A stretch of DNA of 40,106 nt from contig RFQL01000006.1 of NCBI GenBank assembly GCA_009924985.1, positions 1 through 40,106 of the forward strand, given 5' to 3'. The translations under genes and the position numbers were made by a program. The notes beneath the pieces are model-generated. The model made no database searches and had not been told where the DNA came from. It worked only from the letters and a program-made list of their open reading frames with translations. Source of the stretch: Burkholderiaceae bacterium (GTDB lineage: Bacteria; Pseudomonadota; Gammaproteobacteria; Burkholderiales; Burkholderiaceae). Below are positions 7,082 to 15,835 of the stretch, piece by piece (the stretch's first letter is position 1; each line of letters starts with the position of its first letter).

Positions 7082-8884
7082 ATGAATCATCCAAAACCCT
7101 CTGGTGAAATCAAGGCAGTTGCTATCGCAACGGCAGATGATCTTCGCGCCCGCATTAAACAGAAAAGTAACTTAAAGGGCCGCCAAGCAGATGACGTTGC
7201 TATGGAGGCAGTAAAAAAATTAATTGGTGATGGCCCTTATCGGCGCGATCTATTAATTGAAAATCTTCATCTTTTGAATGATGAGTACCGCGCTTTACAT
7301 GACCATCATTTGGCTGCCCTTGCCAAGCTTATGAACTTGCCTATGGCAGAGGTTTATGAAGTCGCAACTTTTTATCACCACTTTGAAATAGTACGCGGTA
7401 ATGATCCTGTAGCCGATATCACCGTGCGCGTTTGTGATGGGCTTTCTTGTGAACTTGCCGGCGCAAAAAATTTACTGGAGCGGTTACCAGGAATTTTGGG
7501 TCATGCGAAGGTGAAAGTGATTGCCGCTCCCTGTGTAGGCCGTTGCGAGCAGGCCCCTGTTGTAGTAGTTCATCAATATCCGATCCTATTTGCCGATGTT
7601 GAGAAGGTCTCGAATGCGATTAAAAATCAACAAACGAAGCACCCCAGAGCAAAAGATGATGCACAGTTCGAGCCTGCTGATTTTGTACAAAAGGGTGTCA
7701 GTCCCGAGCAAAAAGTAAATGTGACTTCGCCAGCCTATGTAGGCTATGAGGCATATCGTGCCAAAGGCGGTTATGCATTAGCCACCAGTTTGGCCAATCG
7801 TCAGCAAGATTCAGAGACCGTTATCAAGGCGATGGAAGATTCTGGTTTGCGTGGTCTCGGTGGTGCAGGGTTCCCAGCGGGTCGTAAATGGCGCATTGTT
7901 AGAGATCAAGCTGCTCCCAAACTGATGGCAGTCAACATAGACGAGGGTGAGCCTGGAACATTTAAAGATCGTACTTACTTAGAACGAGATCCACATCGTT
8001 TCCTTGAGGGCATGTTGGTGGCAGCCCAAGTGGTTGGTATTGATGCTTGTTATATCTACTTGCGCGATGAGTACCATGGTTGTCGTGAACTATTGGCCAG
8101 CGAGATTGCGAAACTACATGCAAACCCACCTTGCAAATTACCGTTGATTGAATTACGTCGCGGAGCTGGTGCCTATATCTGTGGAGAAGAGTCGGCGATG
8201 ATTGAGAGCATTGAGGGCAAGCGAGGCGAGCCCAGAATGCGACCCCCTTATATCGCCCAAGTTGGACTCTTTGGACGCCCAACTCTAGAACATAATTTTG
8301 AGACCCTCTATTGGGTCCGCGATATTGTGCAGCGCGGATCTCAGTGGTTTAGTTCCTTCGGTCGTCATGATCGTAAAGGTCTGCGAAGTTTTAGTGTGAG
8401 CGGGCGCGTGAAGTTACCCGGCGTTAAATTAGCACCTGCCGGTATTACGATTCAGGAGTTGATCGATGAGTACTGCGGTGGGATGCAAGATGGCCATACC
8501 TTCTACGGCTATTTGCCTGGCGGTGCATCGGGCGGTATTTTGCCGGCTTCTATGAATAAGATCCCATTGGACTTTGATACCTTACAACCGTATGGCTGTT
8601 TTATTGGGTCAGCTGCTGTGGTGGTGTTTAGTGATCACGATAAAGCGCGCGATGCTGCGCTTAATGTGATGCGCTTTTTTGAGCATGAGAGTTGTGGGCA
8701 GTGCACCCCATGCCGGGTTGGAACCAGTAAGGTTGCTCAGTTGATGCAAGCACCCAAATGGGATCAGTCAACCCTAGAAGATTTATCAACCGTCATGGTC
8801 GATGCCTCTATTTGCGGTTTAGGTCAAGCAGCGCCGAATCCAATACGCTGTGTTACGAAATACTTCCCACAAGAGATTGCTTAA
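7082..8884 (+). CDS. fdh1B: NAD-dependent formate dehydrogenase beta subunit (NuoE-NuoF fusion)
   Basis: Diaphorase subunit, 600 aa, that passes electrons from the formate-oxidising subunit to NAD. Residues about 40-190 are a NuoE-type thioredoxin-like domain whose 2Fe-2S ligands are C118, C123, C151 and C155. From about 220 a NuoF-type domain follows: GLRGLGGAGFPAGRKW (FMN/NADH site), GAYICGEESAMIESIEGKRGEPRMRPP, and a C-terminal 4Fe-4S site at C538, C541, C544 and C578. A NuoE-NuoF fusion of this size is what Methylobacterium extorquens FDH1 has, unlike the separate FdsG and FdsB of Cupriavidus or Rhodobacter. Its stop directly abuts the alpha subunit ATG. The neighbouring catalytic subunit decides the assignment over respiratory complex I or a hydrogenase diaphorase. 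Confidence 0.93.
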   Translation: MNHPKPSGEIKAVAIATADDLRARIKQKSNLKGRQADDVAMEAVKKLIGDGPYRRDLLIENLHLLNDEYRALHDHHLAALAKLMNLPMAEVYEVATFYHHFEIVRGNDPVADITVRVCDGLSCELAGAKNLLERLPGILGHAKVKVIAAPCVGRCEQAPVVVVHQYPILFADVEKVSNAIKNQQTKHPRAKDDAQFEPADFVQKGVSPEQKVNVTSPAYVGYEAYRAKGGYALATSLANRQQDSETVIKAMEDSGLRGLGGAGFPAGRKWRIVRDQAAPKLMAVNIDEGEPGTFKDRTYLERDPHRFLEGMLVAAQVVGIDACYIYLRDEYHGCRELLASEIAKLHANPPCKLPLIELRRGAGAYICGEESAMIESIEGKRGEPRMRPPYIAQVGLFGRPTLEHNFETLYWVRDIVQRGSQWFSSFGRHDRKGLRSFSVSGRVKLPGVKLAPAGITIQELIDEYCGGMQDGHTFYGYLPGGASGGILPASMNKIPLDFDTLQPYGCFIGSAAVVVFSDHDKARDAALNVMRFFEHESCGQCTPCRVGTSKVAQLMQAPKWDQSTLEDLSTVMVDASICGLGQAAPNPIRCVTKYFPQEIA

Positions 8885-11782
8885 ATGAACGCCCCAGTTA
8901 ATCCAAACGAACTAGAACTTCAATCTGTCGAGTTCAAGCTCGATGGCAAAACAATCGTTGCCTATGAGGGCGAAACCATTCTGAAAGCTGCTAAACGTCA
9001 CGGTGTTGATATTCCTCATCTTTGTTTCAAAGACGGCTATCGCCCTGATGGTAATTGCCGAGCCTGTGTGGTCGAGATTAATGGCGAGCGTACCTTAGCA
9101 CCGAGTTGCTGCCGATCAGCCACTGCTGGTATGGAAGTCAAGGCGAATAGTGAACGTGCCATAAAGAGTCAAAAATTAGTACTCGAGATGTTGCTGTCGG
9201 ATATGCCCGATGAAGGGTATAAGTGGGTAGGTGATAGCGATGCAGAGCGTCAACTGCAACAACACGGTGAGCTAAGTGAGTGGGCTAGTCGCCTTGACGT
9301 GCAGGTTCGTCCAGAGTTGAAAGCCTTACGCCGCCATCAACCTCAAGCAGATTTATCGCATCCAGCAATGGCAGTGAACTTGGATGCCTGTATTCAATGC
9401 AATCGTTGTGTACGCGCTTGCCGCGAAGAGCAGGTCAATGATGTGATTGGCTATGCCATGCGCGGTGCTCATAGCGAAATCGTATTTGATCTAAGTGACC
9501 CCATGGGTTTGAGTACCTGTGTAGCATGCGGCGAGTGTGTGCAGGCTTGCCCGACTGGCGCCTTAATGCCAAAAACCCATATTGGCTCACAAGCAGTCGA
9601 TCGTAAGGTTGATTCGGTGTGCCCATTCTGTGGCGTGGGTTGTCAGATTACCTATAACGTGAAAGATGAGCAAATTGTGAGTGTGGATGGTCGCGATGGC
9701 CCAGCGAACCACAGCCGTTTGTGCGTTAAAGGGCGCTTTGGTTTTGACTACGTCCACAACCCTCAGCGTCTAACAAAACCATTGATTCGTAAACCCGGCA
9801 TCAAGAAAGACGAAAGCTCGATTGAGTCGTCTGGTAAAAATCCCAGTGATTGGCAGGAAGTCTTCCGTGAAGCGAGCTGGGAGGAAGCTCTTGATCTAGC
9901 GGCTAGCAAGTTAAAAGGTTTGCGTGATCAATACGGCAAAAAATCCCTGGCAGGTTTTGGTTCAGCAAAGGGAAGCAATGAAGAGGCTTATTTGTTCCAA
10001 AAGCTGGTACGTACTGGATTTGGTAGTAATAACGTTGATCACTGCACACGTTTATGTCATGCATCCAGTGTGGCTGCATTACTCGAGGGTGTTGGTTCTG
10101 GAGCAGTTAGCAATCAAGTCAATGATATTGAGCACTCTGGTCTGATCATAGTGATTGGCTCAAACCCAACTGCCAACCATCCGGTTGCAGCAACTTGGAT
10201 GAAAAACGCCGCTAAGAACGGCACTAAAATCGTGTTAGCAGACCCACGCATTACCGATATTGGTAAGCATGCTTGGCGAACTTTGCAGTTCAAGCCTGAT
10301 ACGGACGTGGCGATGCTCAATGCCCTGATTTACACAGTCATCGAAGAGGGGTTGTGTGATCAGGAGTTTATTAAGAACCGCGCATCCAATTTTGAGGCCC
10401 TTAAAGAAAATATTAAGGGATATAGCCCTGAAGCTATGGCGCCCATTTGCGGCATTCCAGCGGAACTGTTGCGTGAAGTGGCACGGGAGTTTTCTAAATC
10501 CAAAGCCTCGATGATTTTGTGGGGGATGGGTATAAGCCAGCACGTTCATGGTACGGATAATGCTCGTTGCTTAATTGCTCTAGTAAGCATTACTGGGCAA
10601 ATTGGTAAACCAGGCTCTGGACTTCATCCACTGCGTGGACAAAATAATGTGCAGGGTGCAAGTGATGCTGGTTTGATTCCGATGATGTTTCCCAACTATC
10701 AGCGCGTGGATAATCCAGATGCGCACGATTGGTTTGAGAAGTTCTGGAATACGCCACTAGATAAAAAGCCTGGTTATACGATTGTTGAGATCCTGCATAA
10801 GATTACAGCACCTGATTCTGATCCAGATAAAATTCGGGGTATGTACATTATGGGTGAGAACCCTGCGATGAGCGATCCTGACCTCAATCATGCGCGCCAT
10901 GCACTGGCATCCCTCGATCATTTAGTTGTTCAAGATATTTTCATGACCGAGACCGCCTGGTTAGCTGATGTCATATTGCCTGCTAGTGCCTGGCCTGAGA
11001 AGACCGGTACAGTAACCAATACAGACCGCATGGTGCAGTTGGGTAAGCGCGCCCTTAGTCCCCCTGGCGATGCCAAACCGGATCTATGGATTATTCAAGA
11101 GTTGGCAAAACGAATTGGCCTACAGTGGGGCTATCAAGGCGAAGAGTGCGGAGTTGCAGAGATTTATGATGAGATGCGTCGTGCTATGCATGCCGCCATT
11201 CAGGGGATTACCTGGGAGCGTTTGCAACGCGAGTCTTCGGTAACCTATCCCTGCTTAAGTGAAGATGATCCAGGTCGGCCAATCGTCTTTGATCAGTCAT
11301 TCCCAACCAAGGATGGTAGAGTAATGCTAGTTCCCGCGGATATCATTCCTGCGAATGAACGGCCCGATGAGACCTTCCCTTACGTATTAATTACTGGGCG
11401 TCAGCTAGAGCATTGGCATACCGGCAGTATGACCCGACGCGCTAGTGTTCTTGATGCGATTGAGCCAATGGCCACGGCGTCAATGTGCGGAGCAGATATG
11501 ACCCAACTCGCGCTTAAATCGGGTGATGTTATTACAATCCGGTCACGGCGTGGAGAGGTGGCTATTCATGTGCGGCGCGATGATGGCACTCCAGCGGGAG
11601 CAATCTTTATGCCATTTGCGTATTACGAGGCAGCCGCTAACTTAATGACTAATCCTGCATTAGATCCGTTTGGCAAGATTCCGGAATTTAAGTACTGCGC
11701 AGTTGCGGTTACTAAGGGCGGAAAACCTGCTCAGTTCATTGGTTACGAGCTCCTAGTAAACGATGCTATGCTCATTCGATGA
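8885..11782 (+). CDS. fdh1A: NAD-dependent formate dehydrogenase alpha (catalytic) subunit
   Basis: A 965-aa cytoplasmic molybdo- or tungsto-bis-PGD enzyme that oxidises formate to CO2. Order of domains: N-terminal 2Fe-2S with C47, C58, C61 and C75; a NuoG-like His/Cys region; two ferredoxin 4Fe-4S motifs (CIQCNRCVRAC and CVACGECVQACP); then the catalytic domain opening with CPFCGVGC. The active-site segment is DHCTRLCH: C391 is the expected metal ligand (Sec in E. coli FdhF, Cys here) followed by H392. The C-terminal molybdopterin-dinucleotide domain contains TGRQLEHWHTGSMTRR. No fdhD-type sulfur-transfer gene or fdsD homologue lies beside it, so maturation genes must be elsewhere. Its TGA overlaps the ATG of nadB. 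Mo versus W use cannot be told from sequence. Confidence 0.95.
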   Translation: MNAPVNPNELELQSVEFKLDGKTIVAYEGETILKAAKRHGVDIPHLCFKDGYRPDGNCRACVVEINGERTLAPSCCRSATAGMEVKANSERAIKSQKLVLEMLLSDMPDEGYKWVGDSDAERQLQQHGELSEWASRLDVQVRPELKALRRHQPQADLSHPAMAVNLDACIQCNRCVRACREEQVNDVIGYAMRGAHSEIVFDLSDPMGLSTCVACGECVQACPTGALMPKTHIGSQAVDRKVDSVCPFCGVGCQITYNVKDEQIVSVDGRDGPANHSRLCVKGRFGFDYVHNPQRLTKPLIRKPGIKKDESSIESSGKNPSDWQEVFREASWEEALDLAASKLKGLRDQYGKKSLAGFGSAKGSNEEAYLFQKLVRTGFGSNNVDHCTRLCHASSVAALLEGVGSGAVSNQVNDIEHSGLIIVIGSNPTANHPVAATWMKNAAKNGTKIVLADPRITDIGKHAWRTLQFKPDTDVAMLNALIYTVIEEGLCDQEFIKNRASNFEALKENIKGYSPEAMAPICGIPAELLREVAREFSKSKASMILWGMGISQHVHGTDNARCLIALVSITGQIGKPGSGLHPLRGQNNVQGASDAGLIPMMFPNYQRVDNPDAHDWFEKFWNTPLDKKPGYTIVEILHKITAPDSDPDKIRGMYIMGENPAMSDPDLNHARHALASLDHLVVQDIFMTETAWLADVILPASAWPEKTGTVTNTDRMVQLGKRALSPPGDAKPDLWIIQELAKRIGLQWGYQGEECGVAEIYDEMRRAMHAAIQGITWERLQRESSVTYPCLSEDDPGRPIVFDQSFPTKDGRVMLVPADIIPANERPDETFPYVLITGRQLEHWHTGSMTRRASVLDAIEPMATASMCGADMTQLALKSGDVITIRSRRGEVAIHVRRDDGTPAGAIFMPFAYYEAAANLMTNPALDPFGKIPEFKYCAVAVTKGGKPAQFIGYELLVNDAMLIR

Positions 11783-13395
11783 GCGCAGAGTATGACAAAA
11801 ATCATCCTGTTTTAATTATCGGAGCCGGTTTAGCCGGCCTTACTGTCGCCCTGCATATTGCGGATAGTCAGCCCGTTATCTTGATGGCCAAACGCCGTTT
11901 AAATGAAGCCGCTACTGCGTGGGCTCAAGGCGGTATCGTCGGCGTACTGGATCAAGACGATAGTATTGATTCTCATGTTGCAGATACCGTTACAGCAGGG
12001 GCAGGATTGGTGGTGGAGTCTGTTTCTCGCTATGTGGCCGAGAACAGCGCTCAAGCAATTCGTTGGTTAGTGGATCAAGGGGTGCCATTTACGCCCGATG
12101 TCTCTGGCCCTGAGGGCTTGCACCTAACACGAGAGGGTGGGCATACGCATCGACGTATTGCACATGCGGCCGATGCGACCGGTAAAGCTATCCATGATGT
12201 TCTATTGGATAAAGCGCAAGCCCATCCCAATATCAAGATCTTAGAGAACTGGATTGCGCTGGATCTCATTACGAATAAACATTTACAGACCCTCACTAAA
12301 TATAAATCGAATCGCTGCTACGGTGCCTATGCACTTGATATTGAAAATAATCGTGTCGAGACCATCTTGGCCAAAGCCGTCGTCTTGGCTACCGGGGGTT
12401 TGGGGAAGGTCTATCGCTATACCAGTAATCCTGATACGGCGACCGGTGACGGTATTGCAATGACCTGGCGTGCCGGCTGTCGGATTGGCAATATGGAGTT
12501 TATTCAGTTTCATCCAACGTGTTTGTATCACCCCAGTGACCGAACTTTTTTAATTACCGAGGCAATTCGTGGCGAGGGCGGCTTATTGAAGCTTCCCAAT
12601 GGAGAGTCTTTCATGTCAGAGCACGATGGGCGTAAGGAGTTGGCTCCCCGGGATATTGTGGCCCGCGCCATAGACTTTGAAATGAAAAAACATGGCCTCG
12701 ATTACGTCCATTTAGATGCAACTCATTTAGGTGAAGCCTTTATTAAAGAGCACTTCCCCATGATTTATTCCCGCTGCTTGTCGTTGGGGATCGATATTAC
12801 AAAAGAGCCAATTCCTGTAGTGCCAGCGGCACATTACACCTGTGGTGGCGTGGTTACAGACCTCAAAGGTAGAACCGATCTAACAGGATTGTATGCAGTG
12901 GGTGAGGCGACCTATACGGGACTTCACGGAGCAAATCGTCTAGCTTCCAACTCATTGTTGGAGTGTGTCGTGATTGGTAAAGCGGCTGCCCAGGATATTG
13001 CCAATCAGGCCAATATTGATTTGCCTGATATTAAACTTTGGGATGAGAGTAAGGTTGAGGACGCTGATGAACAGGTTGTTATTGCCCACAACTGGGATGA
13101 GTTACGTTCTTTAATGTGGAACTATGTTGGTATTGTGCGTACCACTCGCAGACTGGAGCGGGCCTTGCACCGTATTGAGCTTCTGCGTACCGAAGTTCAG
13201 GATTATTATGCTAACTTTAGAGTAACACGCGATTTGATCGAGTTACGTAATCTTCTAGAGTGTGCAGAGCTCATAGTGCGCTCTGCGCTGATGCGTAAAG
13301 AGAGTCGGGGGTTGCATTACAGCCGCGATTATCCAAAGACATGGCCGGTCTCTTACCCGACTATTTTGACTCCAATTCAAACGCAACGAACCTAA
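11779..13395 (+). CDS. nadB: L-aspartate oxidase
   Basis: First enzyme of de novo NAD synthesis: a 538-aa FAD enzyme that oxidises L-aspartate to iminoaspartate for NadA. The dinucleotide fold PVLIIGAGLAGLTVAL is at residues 10-26. The succinate dehydrogenase/fumarate reductase-type core shows EFIQFHPTCLY, ITEAIRGEGG, AAHYTCGGVVTD and GLHGANRLASNSLLECVVIG. The C-terminal helical domain begins near DELRSLMWNYVGIVR. The ATG overlaps the fdh1A stop in an ATGA arrangement, a hallmark of translational coupling, so NadB synthesis should follow that of the formate dehydrogenase. The 3' end overlaps nadC on the other strand by 4 bp. Confidence 0.96.
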   Translation: MSAEYDKNHPVLIIGAGLAGLTVALHIADSQPVILMAKRRLNEAATAWAQGGIVGVLDQDDSIDSHVADTVTAGAGLVVESVSRYVAENSAQAIRWLVDQGVPFTPDVSGPEGLHLTREGGHTHRRIAHAADATGKAIHDVLLDKAQAHPNIKILENWIALDLITNKHLQTLTKYKSNRCYGAYALDIENNRVETILAKAVVLATGGLGKVYRYTSNPDTATGDGIAMTWRAGCRIGNMEFIQFHPTCLYHPSDRTFLITEAIRGEGGLLKLPNGESFMSEHDGRKELAPRDIVARAIDFEMKKHGLDYVHLDATHLGEAFIKEHFPMIYSRCLSLGIDITKEPIPVVPAAHYTCGGVVTDLKGRTDLTGLYAVGEATYTGLHGANRLASNSLLECVVIGKAAAQDIANQANIDLPDIKLWDESKVEDADEQVVIAHNWDELRSLMWNYVGIVRTTRRLERALHRIELLRTEVQDYYANFRVTRDLIELRNLLECAELIVRSALMRKESRGLHYSRDYPKTWPVSYPTILTPIQTQRT

Positions 13396-14258
13396 CTGAT
13401 TGGGTCAATACGCATCGAGTAATCGATCGCCTGAATATCTTTTGTTAGTTTACCAATTGAAATACGATCAACACCGGTTGAAGCGATTGCTTTGATTTGA
13501 TCGATGCTTATTCCTCCGGAGGCCTCTAGTAATGCACGACCCGCATTGATTTTGACCGCTAGGCGCATTTGTTCAAGTGAGAAGTTATCAATTAAGATAC
13601 TCGTAGCCCCAGCCGACAGGGCCTCTTCTAACTCGGTGATACTTTCAACCTCAATCTGAACTTCTACTCCAGCACGCAAGGCATCCGCAGCTTTTAAAGC
13701 AGCCGTAATACTGCCGGCAGCAGCGATGTGATTCTCTTTAATTAATATTCCATCCCAAAGAGCCATGCGTTGATTCTGGCCATGACCAATACGGACCGCG
13801 TATTTTTGAGCCTGACGAAGACCTGGTAGTGTTTTTCGGGTATCTAATATTGCACACCCATTTGGGTTCGGACTTGCTCCAGCACTAGCATCAACATATT
13901 GACGAGTAATGGTAGCTGTAAAAGAAAGGGTTTGTAAAAAGTTCATGGCAGGGCGCTCTGCGCTCAGTAGAGCCCGCGCATTCGCATCAATTTCGCAAAC
14001 CGTCGTATTGGTTTGCATCCATTCGCCTTCCTGATGATGCCAGTGAATCACTGCGCTTGAATCTAAAGCCAGAAAAATAGCCTCAAACCAAGCAATGCCG
14101 CATAAGACAGCCTCTTGGCGAACAATTAATTTGGCATGCGCTCGTCGATTTGCAGGCACTAACTGAGCAGTCCAGTCTCCCTTACCAAGATCCTCTGCTA
14201 AAGCATCTCGTACATTACGAGCAATAGCTTGAGAAAGGGATTCGTTTTGCTCAGCCAT
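13392..14258 (-). CDS. nadC: Nicotinate-nucleotide pyrophosphorylase (quinolinate phosphoribosyltransferase)
   Basis: Converts quinolinate and PRPP to nicotinate mononucleotide and CO2. 288 aa, a standard length. Recognisable elements are EDLGKGDWTAQLVP at the N-terminus, ERPAMNFLQTLSF (PRPP-site helix), the ILDTRKTLPGLRQAQKYAVRIGHGQNQRMALWDGILIKENH core, VEVESITELEEAL, and the C-terminal LEASGGI and GVDRISIGKLT strands. It follows nadA by 11 nt, so nadA-nadC is probably one transcript. Its TAG stop and the TAA of convergent nadB share the bases CTAA (13392-13395). Confidence 0.96.
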   Translation of the reverse strand: MAEQNESLSQAIARNVRDALAEDLGKGDWTAQLVPANRRAHAKLIVRQEAVLCGIAWFEAIFLALDSSAVIHWHHQEGEWMQTNTTVCEIDANARALLSAERPAMNFLQTLSFTATITRQYVDASAGASPNPNGCAILDTRKTLPGLRQAQKYAVRIGHGQNQRMALWDGILIKENHIAAAGSITAALKAADALRAGVEVQIEVESITELEEALSAGATSILIDNFSLEQMRLAVKINAGRALLEASGGISIDQIKAIASTGVDRISIGKLTKDIQAIDYSMRIDPIS

Positions 14259-14269
14259 AAAGGAAAAAA

Positions 14270-15406
14270 CTAAGCAGCACCAATATTTTTTATAAAGCCG
14301 TGCTGCGCTTTTGCCAAAAGCTCGGGGTGGGCGCTAGTAAAGTTAAGCATTCGTTCAATGCACCCCAAGGCTTTTGTCCGTATAGTTTCTTCGATCAAAA
14401 TCTCACCAGTTTGTTTTTCAAGGCAGTCCAAAATTCCGCGGAGCCCGTTCATCGCCATCCACGGGCAATTAGCACAACTCTTGCACGTGGCACTTTCGCC
14501 AGCCGTTGGCGCAGCGATTAACTTTTTATCAGGGGCCAGTTGACGCATCCGATGCAAAATACCCTGATCAGTAGCAACAATAAATTCAGTTGCCTTACCA
14601 TCTACTACAGCTTTAATCATGGCAGAGGTTGAGCCTACAACATCCGCTTGATCGACCACGTGCTGAGGAGACTCAGGATGAACTAGGACCAGGGCATTTG
14701 GATGCTTCTTACGCATCGCAGCTAACTCAGTGGCTTTAAACTCATCGTGAACGATGCACGCTCCATTCCAGAGCAGCATATCAGCCCCGGTTTGCTCTTG
14801 GATATAACGACCCAGATGGCGATCTGGAGCCCACAAAATTGTTTTACCTTGCTGATTTAAGTGATGCACAATTGCGAGCGCACATGAGCTGGTAACCATC
14901 CAGTCGGCCTGCGCTTTAACAGCTGCACTAGTATTGGCGTAGACTACCGTTGTTCGATCTGGATGTGCTTCTCTAAACTGACGAAAGTCTTCTGCTGGAC
15001 ACCCGAGATCCAGTGAGCACGTAGCCTCTAGGTCAGGCATAAACACCCGTTTTTTAGAACTCAGAATTTTTGCAGTTTCACCCATAAAACGCACACCAGC
15101 AACAATCAGGTTTTGGGCAGGATGCTTTTTGCCAAAGCGCGCCATCTCCAAAGAGTCAGAAACAAAGCCGCCAGTTTCATGCGCTAAATCTTGAATATCA
15201 CCATCGACGTAATAATGCGCAACAATCGCCGCATTCTTGGAGCGAAGTAATTGCTTAATTCGACCAATCGTAGCCTCTTTCTCATCGGGCAAGAGAGGGG
15301 CAGGTGTTTTTGCCCATGCTTGAGCGATACAGGTTGTTCCAGAAGCATCTTGCTGTGGATAGTCAAAGAATGCACCAGGGTTTTTGTGGTCAATTACCTC
15401 AGTCAT
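14270..15406 (-). CDS. nadA: Quinolinate synthase A
   Basis: A 378-aa 4Fe-4S enzyme that condenses iminoaspartate (from NadB) with dihydroxyacetone phosphate to give quinolinate. Cluster and active-site regions are visible: [19 protein letters not shown] near residue 65, [51 protein letters not shown], and the C-terminal [13 protein letters not shown]. These three cysteine-containing regions match the three cluster ligands known for the family. ATG at 15406 lies 60 nt from the divergent panD start, so a shared promoter region is likely. Confidence 0.96.
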   Translation of the reverse strand: MTEVIDHKNPGAFFDYPQQDASGTTCIAQAWAKTPAPLLPDEKEATIGRIKQLLRSKNAAIVAHYYVDGDIQDLAHETGGFVSDSLEMARFGKKHPAQNLIVAGVRFMGETAKILSSKKRVFMPDLEATCSLDLGCPAEDFRQFREAHPDRTTVVYANTSAAVKAQADWMVTSSCALAIVHHLNQQGKTILWAPDRHLGRYIQEQTGADMLLWNGACIVHDEFKATELAAMRKKHPNALVLVHPESPQHVVDQADVVGSTSAMIKAVVDGKATEFIVATDQGILHRMRQLAPDKKLIAAPTAGESATCKSCANCPWMAMNGLRGILDCLEKQTGEILIEETIRTKALGCIERMLNFTSAHPELLAKAQHGFIKNIGAA

Positions 15407-15466
15407 CCCGAAATCTTAACCTGCAATTGCTTTAGGGATAAAATTGTGCCCTTATAGGGGATTTAT
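15407..15466. promoter_or_regulatory. Divergent nadA / panD promoter region
   Basis: This 60-bp gap must hold both promoters. Toward panD there is a TAAAAT hexamer near 15440 as a possible -10, and AGGGGA about 5 nt before the panD ATG as ribosome site. I could not place convincing -35 elements. Confidence 0.35.
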
Positions 15467-15835
15467 ATGAAACGCATCATGCTCTTGGCTAAACTTCATC
15501 GGGTAGTGGTGACCGAAGCCGATCTGCATTACGAGGGGTCCTGTGGGATTGATGAAGATTTGATGGATGCGGCTGATATGCGGGAATATGAAAAGATTGA
15601 GCTCTACAACATTAATAATGGCGAGCGTTTTTCAACCTACATCATCAAGGCAAAGCGCGGCTCTGGGGCAATTTCTTTAAACGGAGCGGCTGCGCGTAAG
15701 GCGCATGTTGGCGACCACTTGATTATTTGCACCTATGGGCCAGTCGATGATGACCAATCACGGTTACATGCGCCAAAGATCATCTTGGTGGATGAGCATA
15801 ATCGCATTAAAGAAGTCAAAAAGACTACCAGCTAA
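15467..15835 (+). CDS. panD: Aspartate 1-decarboxylase (pyruvoyl proenzyme)
   Basis: Decarboxylates L-aspartate to beta-alanine for pantothenate and CoA. 122 aa, close to the E. coli protein. The self-processing site is intact: YEGSC, with cleavage expected between G24 and S25, the serine becoming the pyruvoyl group. Other marks are KLHRVVVTEADLHY, GERFSTYIIKAKRGSG and the ISLNGAAARKAHVGD strand. It neighbours the NAD-from-aspartate genes, so two aspartate-consuming cofactor routes sit side by side. Its TAA overlaps the stop of the convergent phosphohexomutase gene by CTAA (15832-15835). Confidence 0.97.
   Translation: MKRIMLLAKLHRVVVTEADLHYEGSCGIDEDLMDAADMREYEKIELYNINNGERFSTYIIKAKRGSGAISLNGAAARKAHVGDHLIICTYGPVDDDQSRLHAPKIILVDEHNRIKEVKKTTS

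Noticed and set aside
7082-8884. NuoE-NuoF fusion in the formate dehydrogenase beta subunit as a novel architecture
   Set aside because: The same fusion is known in the two-subunit FDH1 of Methylobacterium extorquens, so it marks the subtype rather than something new.
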